From positions 72,097,188 through 72,161,187 of the forward strand of contig CM055278.1 in assembly GCA_029237695.1 (NCBI GenBank): a DNA stretch of 64,000 nt, read 5' to 3'. This DNA comes from Conchocele bisecta (Eukaryota; Mollusca; Bivalvia; Lucinida; Thyasiridae). A model generated the notes under the pieces. It worked only from the letters and a program-made list of their open reading frames with translations. It did no database searches and was not told where the DNA came from. A program made the translations under genes and the position numbers. Below, one piece after another: positions 11,650 to 22,990 of this stretch. Position 1 is the first letter of the stretch. Each line of letters begins with the position of its first letter.

Positions 11650-11740
11650 TTGTGACTGAAAGGTTCTTGGAAAAGTCGCGGGAATACTGGACGAGGCCTT
11701 CCGGCCTTCGTCCAGTATTCCCGCGACTTTTCCAAGTTTA
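11650..11740. repeat. Family J hairpin core
   Basis: CTTGGAAAAGTCGCGGGAAT and its inverse surround ACTGGACGAGGCCTTCCGGCC. Larger copies are at 19035-19670 and 50930-51245. Confidence 0.8.
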
Positions 11741-11950
11741 TGCTTATTTGTTATTGAAATGTGCATGCGCACCACGGACATGTTTCAGTGCTGCAGTCGT
11801 TAAGTGTCTGCATAACTGGCAATGAACCCACCAGACTTAAGCACAAAGGATAGTTGTGCGTGTCTGGTTTTGCTAGATTTCTACTGTTGTTAGTTTGGTC
11901 AATACACATCAACCTCAGTAATCGTTGCTAGAACGTTTCATGGATATATT

Positions 11951-12170
11951 ACACAAACGCCTGCGTTAATCTTGCCAAAATTATTAATGTTTCTGAACAT
12001 GTATTGGCATTGCCAACTCGCATTTATGCGCAACTTGATTGTCTGAGTCTAAGCTTTAGCACAGCTCATGCTCAGTCAATCAAGCTGCTTGCTTTCAAGC
12101 AGAATATTCAAATACTATGTAATAAAAAAACACATATTGGCAAGATTAGCTTAGGCGGCAGCGTACGGCA
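11951..12170. repeat. Family B foldback
   Basis: CGCCTGCGTTAATCTTGCC at the left, TTGGCAAGATTAGCTTAGGCGG at the right and an AGCTCATGCTCAG core. It ends about 65 bp downstream of the exon 8 donor. Confidence 0.8.
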
Positions 12171-12235
12171 CGACACAGGATTTCTTCATAACTTGACAGT
12201 TGCAGAACGCTCTGACCACCCCTCGTAACACTTAC

Positions 12236-12428
12236 TTTATACACATCAAAATTGTTAATCGTTGCATCAAACATCGTGTAGAGATCGTTGAGCAGATCCA
12301 CGACTTCCATGGGCGTGCTCATGGCCGATATCGTGGTGAATCCGACGATATCGGAGAAATATATGGTCACCTCGGAAAACTGCTCCGCCTTCACAGTTTG
12401 TCCCACCTTCAAGTTATCCGCTACGATT
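12236..12428 (-). CDS. Receptor guanylate cyclase, exon 8 (cyclase catalytic domain, first part)
   Basis: One hundred and ninety-three bases: 1 base plus 64 codons (residues 292-356). It opens the class III nucleotide cyclase domain with [20 protein letters not shown], then [20 protein letters not shown] and ends [11 protein letters not shown]. The aspartate in FSDIVGF is the first metal-binding residue. The acceptor is AATTTTCAG and the donor AAA|GTAAGT. This intron position (after VYK, before VETIGDAY) separates the two catalytic motifs. Confidence 0.96.
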
Positions 12429-12539
12429 CTGAAAATTATATCAATATAATAATAAGAGAATAAATTAGACATGTGCGATTGTTCATGACATATGTTTACC
12501 GAAACTGGTATTTTCTGTAAATGACGTTGCAAGATGAAG

Positions 12540-13010
12540 AATTCCACGTTTGCTGCGAAGAGTTTATTTACGGAACATATCGTAAATTTTGCAAATATTT
12601 TTCATGATATATCGCACATGTTCTTTGGTACAAAGCCACATCACATGTCATATCTCATATGTTGTGACCAGTGTATAGGATCTGCACTGTCGCCTTTCTA
12701 TAAACACGTGTTATACTGTACAAAATAATGTACCCCTGTCAGACTACACGACTCAGTTACATGTGGTAGACCAGGAGCTACATTGGTCACACTTGTCAAA
12801 GGTCCCATATATACAGTCACAGACACGTATAGCATGTGCAACCAGTGTAGATCCAGGCCAGCCTGTTCATCCACGCTGTCTGTCCAATGTCCGTACCGTT
12901 CGCCATTCAATCAGCGATATACATATCATGATTCTTCGTATCAGTGCGTAAAAGTGAACTAGACTGGCCATGAATACAACTTCACCAGTCACAGCCACAT
13001 ACGAGATATG
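12540..13010. repeat. Diverged family L and family C fragments
   Basis: 12540-12665 matches part of the foldbacks at 40610 and 46410 (TACGGAACATATCGTAAATT, ATATCGCA, GGTACAAAGCCACAT). 12660-13010 has worn family C blocks (GATCTGCACTG, GTGTAGATCCAG, CCAGTCACAGCCACATA). Confidence 0.5.
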
Positions 13011-13445
13011 TCCTGAATGCGTTTTGTCAATATTGGTAATTGGCTAAGTCAATGTAACATTCAGCAAGACAGTGCTGTCATTTGGTGTCAGAAATGCGCC
13101 TGTTATCTTTCAATTTAGTTCTATCTGAAATGGCCCACGATCTGCCTCATGCGGGTTTTTCATTCGCGATCACAGTAGATGGGCAGGATGGGCAAGCACA
13201 TTCCGATCTGTACATGCGATTTGTTTTACTGTCGGCGGCAACGCATCTCAGTGACTGAATAGTGGACAGCATGAAGCATGATCAGACTGCGCGTAAATGT
13301 ATGTGTTTGTTGAAATAAAATGGCAACATATGAAAGAAGATGATGTTAGTTTCCCCATGTTCAAGGGCCAATAAATACCAAATAATAAGTACATGTAGCA
13401 TAGTGTGATCAAGAAAGGCCGGATTGCTGGTTCAAGTACACTCAC

Positions 13446-13586
13446 GGCGGCAGCATCCTGTACAGCAGCGTGTCCGTTTTCTTCTTTTCCTCCTCCAGTT
13501 GGTAGGTCCGATCACGCACCAGTTCCTCCAGATCCGTGGAATATTTCTCCAGCATCCGAAACATCGTGTCCACAATGTTCATCTTC
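13446..13586 (-). CDS. Receptor guanylate cyclase, exon 7 (coiled-coil dimerisation segment)
   Basis: One hundred and forty-one bases (residues 245-291 plus a split proline). It reads [20 protein letters not shown], then [20 protein letters not shown] and LYRMLPP. This is the signalling-helix/coiled-coil linker between kinase-homology and cyclase domains, matching the family pattern NI-D---RMEQYANNLEELV-ER----EEK-K-E-LLY-ILP. The acceptor is CTGTGCAG and the donor CC|GTGAGT-like. A partial copy with the same acceptor lies at 18008-18050. Confidence 0.95.
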
Positions 13587-13599
13587 CTGCACAGAGTAA

Positions 13600-13795
13600 T
13601 GATCATTAACTCTTTGAACCCGAAAGCCCGTTATATCGGTTTATGCAAACATGGCAGAATCCAGATGAGCAGGCTCGTAACGAACCGTCTCATCAGGATC
13701 TTCTCTTTTTGAAAGCAATTTTCGCATTTGTTAGAACAAAAACACCCCCTTTTCATAAATGGACTAATCGGAACACTATTTTGTGACGGTTGGTT
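13600..13795. repeat. Family N dispersed repeat beside exon 7
   Basis: Begins ATTAACTCTTTGAACCCGAA and runs through CATCAGGATCTTCTCTTTTT to TTTTCATAAATGGACTAATC. Other copies are at 18051-18205 and, inverted, in intron 1 at 47945-48115. Confidence 0.75.
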
Positions 13796-14576
13796 GCTCA
13801 ATTAACATATGAACATTAATTTCAGTTACTTAGGGGGGAAATGGTTAAAGTGGAATAAAACAACTTGTTTTATTTCTTTAAATGATAGAGTTTGATCAGA
13901 TGAATACATACTCAATTTGACTATCATTTTTATTCGAACGCTAGCTAAGAATTATACAAGCAACATCCAAATTTGAGGTCTTCCAGATTTAACGAAAATT
14001 AGCATATGTCGGTCGCAGCACTCATTGTGTGGGTTGAACCTTCTGAAAACACGGGTCTTACGCCATAACAAATAGTTCTAATAACTTAGCTTGATCGTCT
14101 TTTCAGTGTGATACAGGTTTTGTTTGTTTTTTTATGCTAAATGTATGTATTGCACGTGTTTCCATAATCTAAGGGTTATTCATAATCGGTTATTCGTGAT
14201 CGGTAACTCCATGGTTCGGTGCATGAATACAATCTTAGATTTTGGTTCAGAATAGGTCTCAGAATGGGTTTTCCAAAACACTATTTTAACTCGTTGTTGT
14301 TGTTGTTGTTGCTGCTGTGAAATTCCCGCGCTTATGTTTTGCGAAACGCTTTCCACTCTAGATTAAATTATTAGTCTATGTGTCATCCACAAACACATAC
14401 TGCGAAGAATTTCAGGACATTCAATCCTTTGATCAAGTAAGGGAGTCATCCCCGTCTGTATCGGTTCATCCTATAAACTCGCGACGGATACGATATGATA
14501 GATTTCATTGCCATTTATCTCCGATTCATGATCACAAAGCACACATGCGTGTCTTGAAGTAGTCATAAGCCTGTTT
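13796..14576. other. No recognised feature apart from a short (GTT)n/(GCT)n run
   Basis: Part of intron 6. A GTTGTT run at about 14293-14320 is the only pattern seen. Confidence 0.4.
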
Positions 14577-14649
14577 TACAGTGGTACCCCTCTAAATAGG
14601 ACACTCTGGTGACCTCCCAGGGTGTCCCGTTTGCAGAGGTTCCACTGTA
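14577..14649. repeat. Family A hairpin
   Basis: TACAGTGGTACCCCTCTAAA ... CAGAGGTTCCACTGTA, TA at both ends. Arms meet at GGTGACCTCC. Confidence 0.8.
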
Positions 14650-14884
14650 TTGCTGACCTTCCGGAAATAAATTAATTTAACTTAATTTACCAAGGCGCAT
14701 GTCAATTAAAAAAACAACAACCCTTAAACACGTTAAATATTCTAACATATGGTCTCACGGTGCTACACCACCGCCTGTGCTAATCTTACAAGTATGTTTA
14801 AATGTGCAGTTGTGTTTACTGTGGACTCCTCGTAAACTTTTAACACCAACTGTGCACATAGTGTTGTTACTTATACATAGAGAA

Positions 14885-15240
14885 TATTAGTATAGTGTCA
14901 TGAACGTGAATAAATATCTGTCGAGGCTGAGAAATCAGGATGGGCGAGGCTTGCCGAGCACATCCTGATTTCGAGCCGAGTCAGATATTTATTCACGTTC
15001 ATTACACTATAATAATATTCTATTTATCCCGTTAACCACATCAAAGTTGTTCAAATGTCTCTAAAAATGCATTTGTGGCCTCATAAGTTTGTCTTCTGAA
15101 GCGACAAGATTATCGTGTTACGTCATTCACATAATGACGTAACGTCATACATAATGACGTATCTACTAGACGTGAACGAGAAAAAATACACGTACCTGCT
15201 TTTCACGTCTAGTAGCGACATAGTTGACGGGATAAATCTA
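14885..15240. repeat. Family I element with hairpin
   Basis: A long inverted repeat AGAATATTAGTATAGTGTCATG / TTCATTACACTATAATAATATTCT encloses CATCCTGATTTC-type arms. It ends with GACGGGATAAAT, as do the copies at 26990-27280 and 31745-32045. Confidence 0.7.
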
Positions 15241-15480
15241 TTTACAGTACATGTTCTGAGAGTTTCTAAGATGTAAATAGCTAGCAAATGGCGCTAAAAT
15301 TAAGAATCATCTTTTTACGTCGTGTTTTCGCAATTCGTGAAATAACGTCGTTGCCGGTCAATAACGTGACGTTATTGACAACGTCATGCATACTAATGAC
15401 GTCAAACATGCTTTTGCGAATCGACAACGTCGCGCTACATCACGTGGGGCTAATATAATGTACTGGGATATAAACGCAAT
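15241..15480. repeat. Dispersed repeat rich in ACGTCA
   Basis: AATTCGTGAAATAACGTCGT ... TGACGTTATTGACAACGTCA ... TACTGGGATATAAACGCAA. Related inverted sequence occurs at 17260-17640 and a diverged copy follows family J at 19400-19660. Confidence 0.65.
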
Positions 15481-15524
15481 ACCGACGTTGACTAGACTTT
15501 TCAATTATGAATTTATGGACAGTG

Positions 15525-15665
15525 TAAATATTACAAAATACTGGTAGGAATCAGCTTGATTAGGTGTGCCCGAACTGTAGCACGGCCGCTTGATTTTGAG
15601 TTGATATTGCCTATATATGTTCAGAAACGTTGACATCTTGGCAATATTAACGCAGTCGGTGGTGT
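15525..15665. repeat. Family B, right half
   Basis: GCCGCTTGATTTTGAGTTGA ... GACATCTTGGCAATATTAAC, ending in a degraded terminus. Confidence 0.6.
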
Positions 15666-16070
15666 GTTGTTGTTAATGTGCAACTGGTATAACGTTGAGT
15701 TTGGAAAGGACACCAAGAAAGAGCAACGCATAAACAATTATCCCATTAACCAGTTTCTCGTTTGCGAAGTGTCATCTTTCTGTAATTGGGTGTTTTCGGA
15801 AAGCGCACAATAAATAAAAGATTATCTAATTTCCGTGCCGGCGGTGTCGTATTTCGATAACTAGAGACTCCGCTGGGCACGAGAAACGACATTAGCAATA
15901 ATATATACTAACGAGCTCGACTCGCCAATATCCGTGGGGGAGTATGGTAAGCGTCTGGGTGATCTATAGAATTGTCATAGCGCGAAACACTGTATCACAA
16001 AACGCTCATTACGGCATTCACTACGGGCTGCGGTATGATGATCGTGATTATAACATGACTGAGTGTCAAT
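15666..16070. other. No recognised feature
   Basis: Intron 6 sequence; nothing recognised. Confidence 0.4.
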
Positions 16071-16316
16071 TGCGTTATTACAAAATATTTGAATATTGTG
16101 CTTAAAGGCAAGCAGCTGTGATACAGCTGAGGCACAGCCAAGCAAACTACTTGATTGCAAGTTGATATTGCCAGTAGATGCTCAGAAACATTGACACATT
16201 GGCAAGATAAACGCAGGCTACAGCTCAGGCACAGCCAATGAAACTGCTTGATTGTGAGTTGATATTGACAGTTGATGCTCAGAAACGTTGACACGTTGGC
16301 ATTATTAACGCAGGCT
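16071..16316. repeat. Family B, copy plus duplicated right half
   Basis: The block AGCTGAGGCACAGCCAAGCA ... CTTGGCAAGATAAACGCAGG-like end occurs twice in tandem (ends near 16216 and 16316). Confidence 0.7.
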
Positions 16317-16689
16317 ACTGTATATGTAACTATTAAGACATATACATATGTAAATTCGATATGCTGTCACCACCCTGGTGATGGCCCCAAAAAGTAAGCG
16401 GCTGGAATTGAAACATACATCACGTGACAAAACTGTGCATAATTAAATATAAACCCAAAGATGTTAACGCTACAGTAGCATGCGTGTGAAGTAGATCAGT
16501 ACACCAACCGATAGGGTTCTACAAGCAAATAGTGTCTATGACATTAAACATGTCGATTATTTTCTTTAGAGCGCTCCTTTTGACTACATCGCGCATACAT
16601 ATATGTTTATTTAATGTTGTTAACCCACTTCAGCCTAAGGACACAATGATTTTAGTTGAAAACACATCAAGAAAGTGTTTATTACTCCA

Positions 16690-16745
16690 TATAGGTATAT
16701 GTTGTTACCACTTATTTGACAAATGAGTGGTAACAACATATACTT
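16690..16745. repeat. Short hairpin
   Basis: TATATGTTGTTACCACTTAT pairs with the inverse AATGAGTGGTAACAACATAT across a loop of a few bases. Confidence 0.8.
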
Positions 16746-16858
16746 CTGAGATGAAATAAAGAAAATGGTATAATTTTATCCCGTCACTAATGGATTAAAT
16801 ATGTAAGAAAGCAGAAACAATCCGAATCACCGTGGTTACGAGTGAAGCATACACTTAC

Positions 16859-17030
16859 TTCCCGCCGGTGATGGTTTTGAACTGTTGATAAATGTCCTCC
16901 ACGTTGGGCCTCAAATCCGGGTTCTCTGACCAGCACACCTTCATGATTTGGATATACTCGGGCGGCGCCGTTCCGTGTGGGACGGAGGGGCGAATAAGAG
17001 GCGGTGGGTGGCGCAACTTTTGGATGATTT
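16859..17030 (-). CDS. Receptor guanylate cyclase, exon 6 (end of kinase-homology domain)
   Basis: One hundred and seventy-two bases encode residues 188-244 plus two bases. Visible are EIIQKLRHPPPLIRPSVP, then APPEYIQIMKVCWSENPDL and RPNVEDIYQQF: kinase subdomain XI with its conserved arginine and the CW-E-P--RP signature of cyclase kinase-homology domains. The acceptor is ATTTCAG and the donor GGAA|GTAAGT. Two decayed partial copies of this exon occur upstream in intron 5, at 17162-17217 and 18218-18254. Confidence 0.95.
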
Positions 17031-17161
17031 CTGAAATGATAGGAAGCGGGATATTGCTATGCATACGTTCAGGTCGTATTTAATTTACCGGTATAATCAA
17101 TTTGCATGATGCTAGAAGACAATATTTATAGAATGAATACACTTTCACAATATCATGTCTC

Positions 17162-17217
17162 GTGTGGGACAGCGGAGCGGAGAAGGAGTGGTGGGTGTCG
17201 CAACATTTATATGATTT
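17162..17217 (-). pseudogene. Decayed copy of guanylate cyclase exon 6 (5' part)
   Basis: On the minus strand a CATTTCAG acceptor is followed by about 56 bases closely matching the start of exon 6 (AAATCATNNAAA, TTGCG, CACCCACC, TCCCACACG), 131 bp upstream of the real exon. In the exon 6 frame it meets a TAA stop within four codons and the match ends at about 17162, so it cannot substitute for exon 6. Confidence 0.8.
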
Positions 17218-17229
17218 CTGAAATGTTTA

Positions 17230-17660
17230 CACCTTCTATACATTCATAATGCAAACGCCCATTCGACGTATTGCGCTTACATCCCAATACAATGCATTAG
17301 ACACACGTGACATAACGTGACGTTGTTGATTGGTGAACGTTCGTTTGACGTCATTAATGTCCACGAGGTTGTCAATAACGGCTCGCAATTGACCGGCAAC
17401 GTCGTTGTTCCAGGAATTGCGACAAAATGGCGTAAAAGAAGATTATTCTTAATTTTAACGGCATAGTTGGTTATTTACATGTTTCAAACTGTCAAAATGT
17501 AAATATAACAAAACCATAGGCTTTTGCGCTTACTGTGGTGAACACTACATTTGGTCTGTTTAAAGTTTTCGACGAGTCCGTCGGATTCCACGCACTTTAA
17601 ACAGATCAAATGTAATCTATATCCCAGTAAACGCAAGAGCTCATGGTTTTATTCCTTAAA
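17230..17660. repeat. Inverted copy of the ACGTCA-rich repeat, plus hairpin
   Basis: Matches 15241-15480 in reverse (CAACGTCGTTGTTCC, AATAACG, TGACGTCATTAA). A diverged hairpin (CTACATTTGGTCTGTTTAAAG / CTTTAAACAGATCAAATGTA) lies at 17547-17612. Confidence 0.6.
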
Positions 17661-17699
17661 TGAACACACGGGTGGTAATCATGAGAATATCTGTCCATT

Positions 17700-17940
17700 G
17701 TGGTTACACTACCGCCAGCGCTAATCTTGCCAATACACATTATTGTCTTTATTCAGAAAAACTTTAATTTAATATTGTACCTGGTACATGTATCAATCAG
17801 CTTGATTGGACGAGACTGAGCTGTGCTGCAGCTCAGCCAATAGCCAATCAAGCTGCTGGATTGCGAGTTGTCAGTGCTAATATATGTTGAGAAACGTTGA
17901 TAATATGGGCAAGATTAACGCAGGCGGCTGTGTAATTAGC
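17700..17940. repeat. Family B foldback
   Basis: ACTACCGCCAGCGCTAATCT on the left, GGGCAAGATTAACGCAGGCGG on the right; core TGAGCTGTGCTGCAGCTCA. Confidence 0.8.
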
Positions 17941-18007
17941 ATAATTATTATACTTGTAAGTGAGTGGATGATGCTAAAAGACAATTCTACATAATGAATT
18001 CATACTA

Positions 18008-18050
18008 TCTCCAGCATCCGGAACATCGTGTCCAAAATTGTCATCTTCCT
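18008..18050 (-). pseudogene. Partial copy of guanylate cyclase exon 7
   Basis: Minus-strand sequence reading [13 protein letters not shown], nearly identical to the start of exon 7 ([13 protein letters not shown]) and with the same GCAG acceptor in front. The similarity stops abruptly at 18007, so two thirds of the exon and its donor are missing. Similarity continues upstream through the neighbouring family N repeat, as at the real exon 7. Confidence 0.88.
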
Positions 18051-18205
18051 GCATAGACTAATGATCACTAACCCTTTGTACCCGAACGTCCGCTATTATA
18101 TAATAACGAGCCGTCTCATCAGGATCTTCACATTTTGAAAGCAATTTTATATTTTTTAGAACGAAAACACCCTATTTTCATAAATGAACTAATCTGAAAA
18201 CCATT
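18051..18205. repeat. Family N repeat beside the exon 7 copy
   Basis: Matches 13600-13795 (ACTAACCCTTTGTACCCGAA, CATCAGGATCTTCACATTTT, TTTCATAAATGAACTAATC), with a small internal deletion. Confidence 0.75.
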
Positions 18206-18217
18206 CAGTTATACTAA

Positions 18218-18254
18218 CGGACCCGTGGCGTGGGGACAGATTGGCGGACTAATA
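18218..18254 (-). pseudogene. Second fragment of guanylate cyclase exon 6
   Basis: Minus-strand CCACCGCCTATTAGTCCGCC and what follows align with CCACCGCCTCTTATTCGCCC of exon 6 (the HPPPLIRPSVP codons). The piece is short and diverged. It lies 167 bp upstream of the exon 7 copy with only family N sequence between, so the pair looks like an old compact exon 6 - intron - exon 7 unit. Confidence 0.6.
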
Positions 18255-18259
18255 GGCGG

Positions 18260-18780
18260 TGGCCTGAAAAACAATGGGATTTTATTCTGATATGAAAATA
18301 AAATGAGGGAATGTTGTGGATTGTTTTTATGAATGGAATAGACCCAGTTCTCATAAATAGCTCAAACAAAAGGATGCTGGAAGAGGACACGGTTACTGGT
18401 GGAAGAAAATAAAATAAAATATTTCTAAACACTTGGCCGAAGGAAATATATTCTGTTCTGCTGGTGTTCCATTTAAATTTAAGTCTTTCAAAGATGGATT
18501 TAACAGCATATGGGAATCAATAGCAACGATTCTTGTAAGCCATCAAACGATGTGTTTTTCTGGAAAGATGGAAAAACATAATAATCAATGATATCTGGTA
18601 TCTTGTCAAGTCAATGAGATGTTTGTCTTGATAACGCCCTGCATCTATACATTCAAAGAGCGGATATTATTTAAGGAATAATTCCATAGGCTTTTGCGAT
18701 TACTGTGGTTTGAACACGTTCAGTCTGGTTAAAATTTTCAATGACTCAGAAGAAGGATATTAATCTCAGTTGTATTACTT
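18260..18780. other. No recognised feature
   Basis: Intron 5 sequence; 18670-18720 resembles part of 17510-17560 (TAGGCTTTTGCG-TTACTGTGG), otherwise nothing. Confidence 0.4.
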
Positions 18781-19030
18781 ATATGTGGCTGTGACTGGAG
18801 AAATAGGGCTTATGGGATTTGTGACAACTGTAGCTCCTGATTAATTAACACACTCATGTAGCTTGATAACGATATATAATGCTTGTTAGAAGCATGATGG
18901 GTGTTCATTGATGGAATGGCGAACAGTGCAGAGCCTGGTCAGACTATGGGCATGCACAGGCTGATCTGGATCTAAACTGGTCGCAAAGCCCATAAGCCTC
19001 ATTTCTCCTGTCACAGTCCCATATATGTAT
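18780..19030. repeat. Family C inverted-terminal element
   Basis: GTGGCTGTGACTGGAGAAAT at the left, ATTTCTCCTGTCACAGTCCC at the right. The interior has GATGGGTGTTCATTGATGGA and GGCATGCACAGGCTGATCTG. Confidence 0.85.
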
Positions 19031-19034
19031 TTAC

Positions 19035-19670
19035 ATTACAATAATTCCAGCACAAAAATATTTACACAATTCCCTAACATTTGATTGGTCCGTAGCAAGT
19101 CTCTGTCCAAAATTCATATCCCAGTAAACTCACATGCTGAACTACTTTCCGTAACCGTCAGGCGCAGTTAAAATAATTCTTAAGAAAACGGAAAATAAAC
19201 ACATTTTCTTGATTAATTTACTTCAAATGCTGGAATTATAAGGAATGAATAGCCTTTTTGTGGAATTTATCGGGGATATAAACTTGGAAAAGTCGCAGGA
19301 ATACTGGACGAGGCCTTCATGCCTTCGTCCAGTATTCCCGCGACTTTTCCAAGTTTATACCCCGATAAATTCCACAAAAAGGCCATTCATTCCTATATTA
19401 TCTGATAGTGTCAACACGTAAATAGCCAAATATGAAGTTAACAATACATGTAAGTATCATCTTGTTTTACGGCAATATGTCGCAATTCATGGAGCAGCGA
19501 CGTTGTCGCTCAATCGCGTGCCGTTATTGACAACTACCTGGAAATTAACGACGTCAACACAAACTTTAACCAATCAATAACATTGGGCTAATGTAACTAG
19601 GATATAAAGTTACGCAATTCGCATTCCCATTGTATGCATTGATGGAAGGTGTAAATAGTTAATATTATTA
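19035..19670. repeat. Family J element with central hairpin
   Basis: Starts ATAATTCCAGCACAAAAATA. The hairpin at about 19245-19400 has arms GAATGAATAGCCTTTTTGTG and CACAAAAAGGCCATTCATTC. The first 340 bp recur inverted at 50930-51245. Confidence 0.8.
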
Positions 19671-20655
19671 CCCAACTCCTATATTACAATTAGTCCCTGG
19701 ATGTTTTTACGTGTCTGTGAAATAGTTTCACGTGCCTGACAAATAGACCCATTGGAATAGTCAAACAAATGTTCACCCCTAAACAGCATGATGTCATATT
19801 TTATTTGTCGAATATTACGTCATAAAATTCAACACTATTTATATTTGCCATTCGATGCCCCCATCAAAATTAGGCACCACTCACGTTTCTCTATGTCCGG
19901 CTTAGAGGGGTTTCATTGTATATACGGGTAGTATCATTCCCTTTGGAAGTCAAGTCATTGTATTGAAACAAATAAATAACCTGTAGACGACACATTTAAT
20001 TCAGCGTCGTAAGGATTAGACTAGATAACCGCGCCCGCATGTTGCGCCCGCCGACGCTTTTATAGGATGCTGATATTTTTTTGTCCAAACAGAAAGCGTT
20101 AACCAACAACTTTGACCAAGAACTTTAACCCACGTACGTACGTACATCAATGTGCTGACTATCGCGCTGTCCGCAAGCGGGCGCGACACAAAGCATTATG
20201 CTGTCTCCATCATTTGAAACCTATTCAATACGATTCCTAGCTGTGCAAAGCTGCAAATGAACCCCCGATACAACGACCTTTGCAAATCATCTCGACCATT
20301 ACCCAATATACTCGGGAGTATATGGTTATAGCTCAGACGAACCAAGTCCGTCAGAAACCGCGACAATTTAAGCGCCGAGTGCCCATGAGACCTACCATCT
20401 GGAAACGACAACAGACAAATCGTTTGATCCAGGGCACGGTAAAAGAGACTAGATTACATAGTCCATTTCAGGAAACCTGTCAACTTGATACGGCTATATA
20501 TCCACAATACAAAAACATTTTATATTGGAATATTAAATTTGAGGCAAAGTTTAAGAATAAGCCTAGTAGAACGCCCTATTGTGCTCCCTCCCCTATCGTA
20601 ACCTCATGTCCATATCGCATATCGAATGTAGATATCTTAAATAGTATATACATAC
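19671..20655. other. About 1 kb with no recognised feature
   Basis: Both strands have open frames of 70-126 codons at 20196-20660 with no resemblance I know. I treat them as chance. Confidence 0.4.
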
Positions 20656-21481
20656 TGTAGACCCCTCTAAACCGGACACCCTGGCACACCACATTGTCTT
20701 AAATTTAGATGGGGTTCACTGTCATTTCTTTCGGTGTCGTGTCTTTTCATGATTGAAAATGACAAAAACTGTTCATGGAGTGCTTAATCACAATGAAACC
20801 TCTGTAAAATGGACACACTGGGAGGTCCCCAGGGCGTCCGGTTTAGAGATGACCCAACTGTATATATTGTATCTCCATTAGTCGCCATAGTGAACATTCT
20901 TTAACGAACATTCAATAACGTTTTTAAATTATGTACTAGAGGTTACACTAGACTAGTGGAGGATGAGCAAACATATAGCTGGATAGTGTAACCCCATCCA
21001 AATAGTGAGTAACCATGGCAACCTAGACATCGATAACTACAAAAGTAAGACATCTAGCGCTGACATCTTCTACTATTTATATATTTCGTTTGTAGTCGCC
21101 AACTATCGACGTCATCCTTAAACATAGTTGTACTTTACAGGGGTTAACCAGGGGATGACTATGAAAAAGTAGTGTTCACATGACTACTTATTAACCAGAA
21201 TGATCTTTGTACCAATCCCGATTATTTTCCATACGGCCCATTCAGAAATAAGATGCCTATCTACTACAGTGAAACCTCTCTAAACCGGACACCCTGGGAG
21301 GTCCCCAGGGTGTCCGGTTTAGAGAGTTGTAACTGTAAATCGGGCATTTGATCATTCTGAGCCATATGTGTGTGCAATGCGATCATGAACAGACATTATC
21401 ATGGGACAAATGACCAAGCAACTCATCAAAATAAGATCACATGTGTTTTCTTGGTGTCCGGTTTAGAGAGGTTCCACTGTG
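20656..21481. repeat. Family A hairpins, four copies of differing integrity
   Basis: Diverged copies near 20656-20727 and 20795-20864, a near-perfect copy at 21265-21337 (TACAGTGAAACCTCTCTAAA ... TTTAGAGAGTTGTAACTGTA), and a half copy at 21453-21481. Confidence 0.8.
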
Positions 21482-21862
21482 TTAAATGCGTTTTACTAAT
21501 CAGATGTAACACTTTCCGTGCACATCTGAGAAATAGTCCCTTAAGCATAGACGAATATTCCGACAAGTTGTCTCTATGTTGGAAGATAATGCCGAGTTGT
21601 ATGTTTTCTCATCATCTCAGGATCGCACAATTCTGTTATTAGATAACATGGAAAGTGAGACAGCGCTATGGGATAAAACCCAGTTGACATGACGAAACCA
21701 TGCTTGCCACATATCAAATATGTTTCTCACATTGTCTTCGTTTCAAATTTAATTTTCTAATTATTGCAGATTGATTTATTTTAATGACGATTGGCCAACT
21801 ACATGTTTATAATGTCATCATGACATGTACAATATACGTGTCTTGGCGAGTTTCGTTTGATT

Positions 21863-22351
21863 TTAAAGGTACATGCCCACTCAGTAGGCATAAAATGTTC
21901 CTTACAGGAATTAAATAAGTATATAATGGTGTCACCAGGTCTAAACATTAAGAGTGCCCGCTATACAGATATAATCATTTAGTAATATTTATTTTCGCGG
22001 TGGTATCAGGATATTTTCATATGCAAATGAGGCATGATATTTTTTAATTATTTATACTAATTAAATGCGTCACCTGAACAAATAATATTTTCGACAGATT
22101 TTAAAGTATGATCATTGCACATCAAAAAATAATTACAGAGAATAAATAGTAATGTCCGTCAACATTTTAAGGAAACACGGTTATCGCCCCTGATATCAGT
22201 GTGGAAATTGACGTCTGATATAAAATGTATAAACATGCCAATCAATACGTGGGGTAATGGTGAATGAATGTTTATGTTGCCAGAAAATGTCTCAGATGAT
22301 GTCACTGATATAAAGAACAGCTTGTGCCTACTGAGTGGGCATGTACCTTTA
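21863..22351. mobile_element. Family F TTAA element without ORF (inverted relative to 11119)
   Basis: Left TTAA + AGGTACATGCCCACTCAG; right CTGAGTGGGCATGTACCT + TTAT (one mismatch from TTAA). The interior matches 11119-11633 in the other orientation. Confidence 0.85.
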
Positions 22352-22359
22352 TGTGTATT

Positions 22360-22990
22360 ATGCATATACTGTTTCACGAAACTTGCCCAAATGTTACGGC
22401 CATATAAACAATGCAAAAACAATATCTTTTTTGGATAATATTAAATTGTAACAAAATTAAGAATGAGCCTTCTTTTTATTTCGTGAAATTTGGTCAAATA
22501 TTGATTTTAGCGCGAAAATTGGATTTGTCTATTGGAATTTAACATGGGGGCTGAAATAGAATTTTTTTAAAGTATTTTTTTATTTGTGGACCGATTTTCA
22601 AAATCTAACTATTGATAAGGAAGGTGGAGGAGATGGGGGAGGAGTCAAAATTCGGAGAAAACAAACATGGAAATTGTTCCTGAAACCTGGCTTGACAGCT
22701 TGGAAATTATATAACTAAGAAAACAAAAGTTAGATTTTGAAAGTCGGTCCACTATTTCTGAAATTAGAAACATTTCCCCATGTTAAATCCCCAAAGACAT
22801 CTTCACTTTGGGAATTTAACATGGAGTAATTGTTTTTTCGTAATAAAATCAATATTGGAGTAAATTTCACGAAATAAAAAGAAGGCTCATTCTTAAATTT
22901 TGCTATAATTTTATATTATCAAGTAAAATATTGTTTTTGCGGCGTTTATAAATAGCCGTCAAATTTGGGCAGGTTTCGTGAAAAAGACAG
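22360..22990. repeat. Family E long foldback
   Basis: CTGTTTCACGAAACTTGCCC at the left and GGGCAGGTTTCGTGAAAAAG at the right. The inner arms share AAGAATGAGCCTTCTTTTTA / TAAAAAGAAGGCTCATTCTT and TTTAACATGGGG motifs. Confidence 0.85.

Noticed and set aside
20196..20660. Possible gene with 71- and 126-aa open frames
   Set aside because: No recognisable domain, no splice context, and both strands are open, which fits chance.
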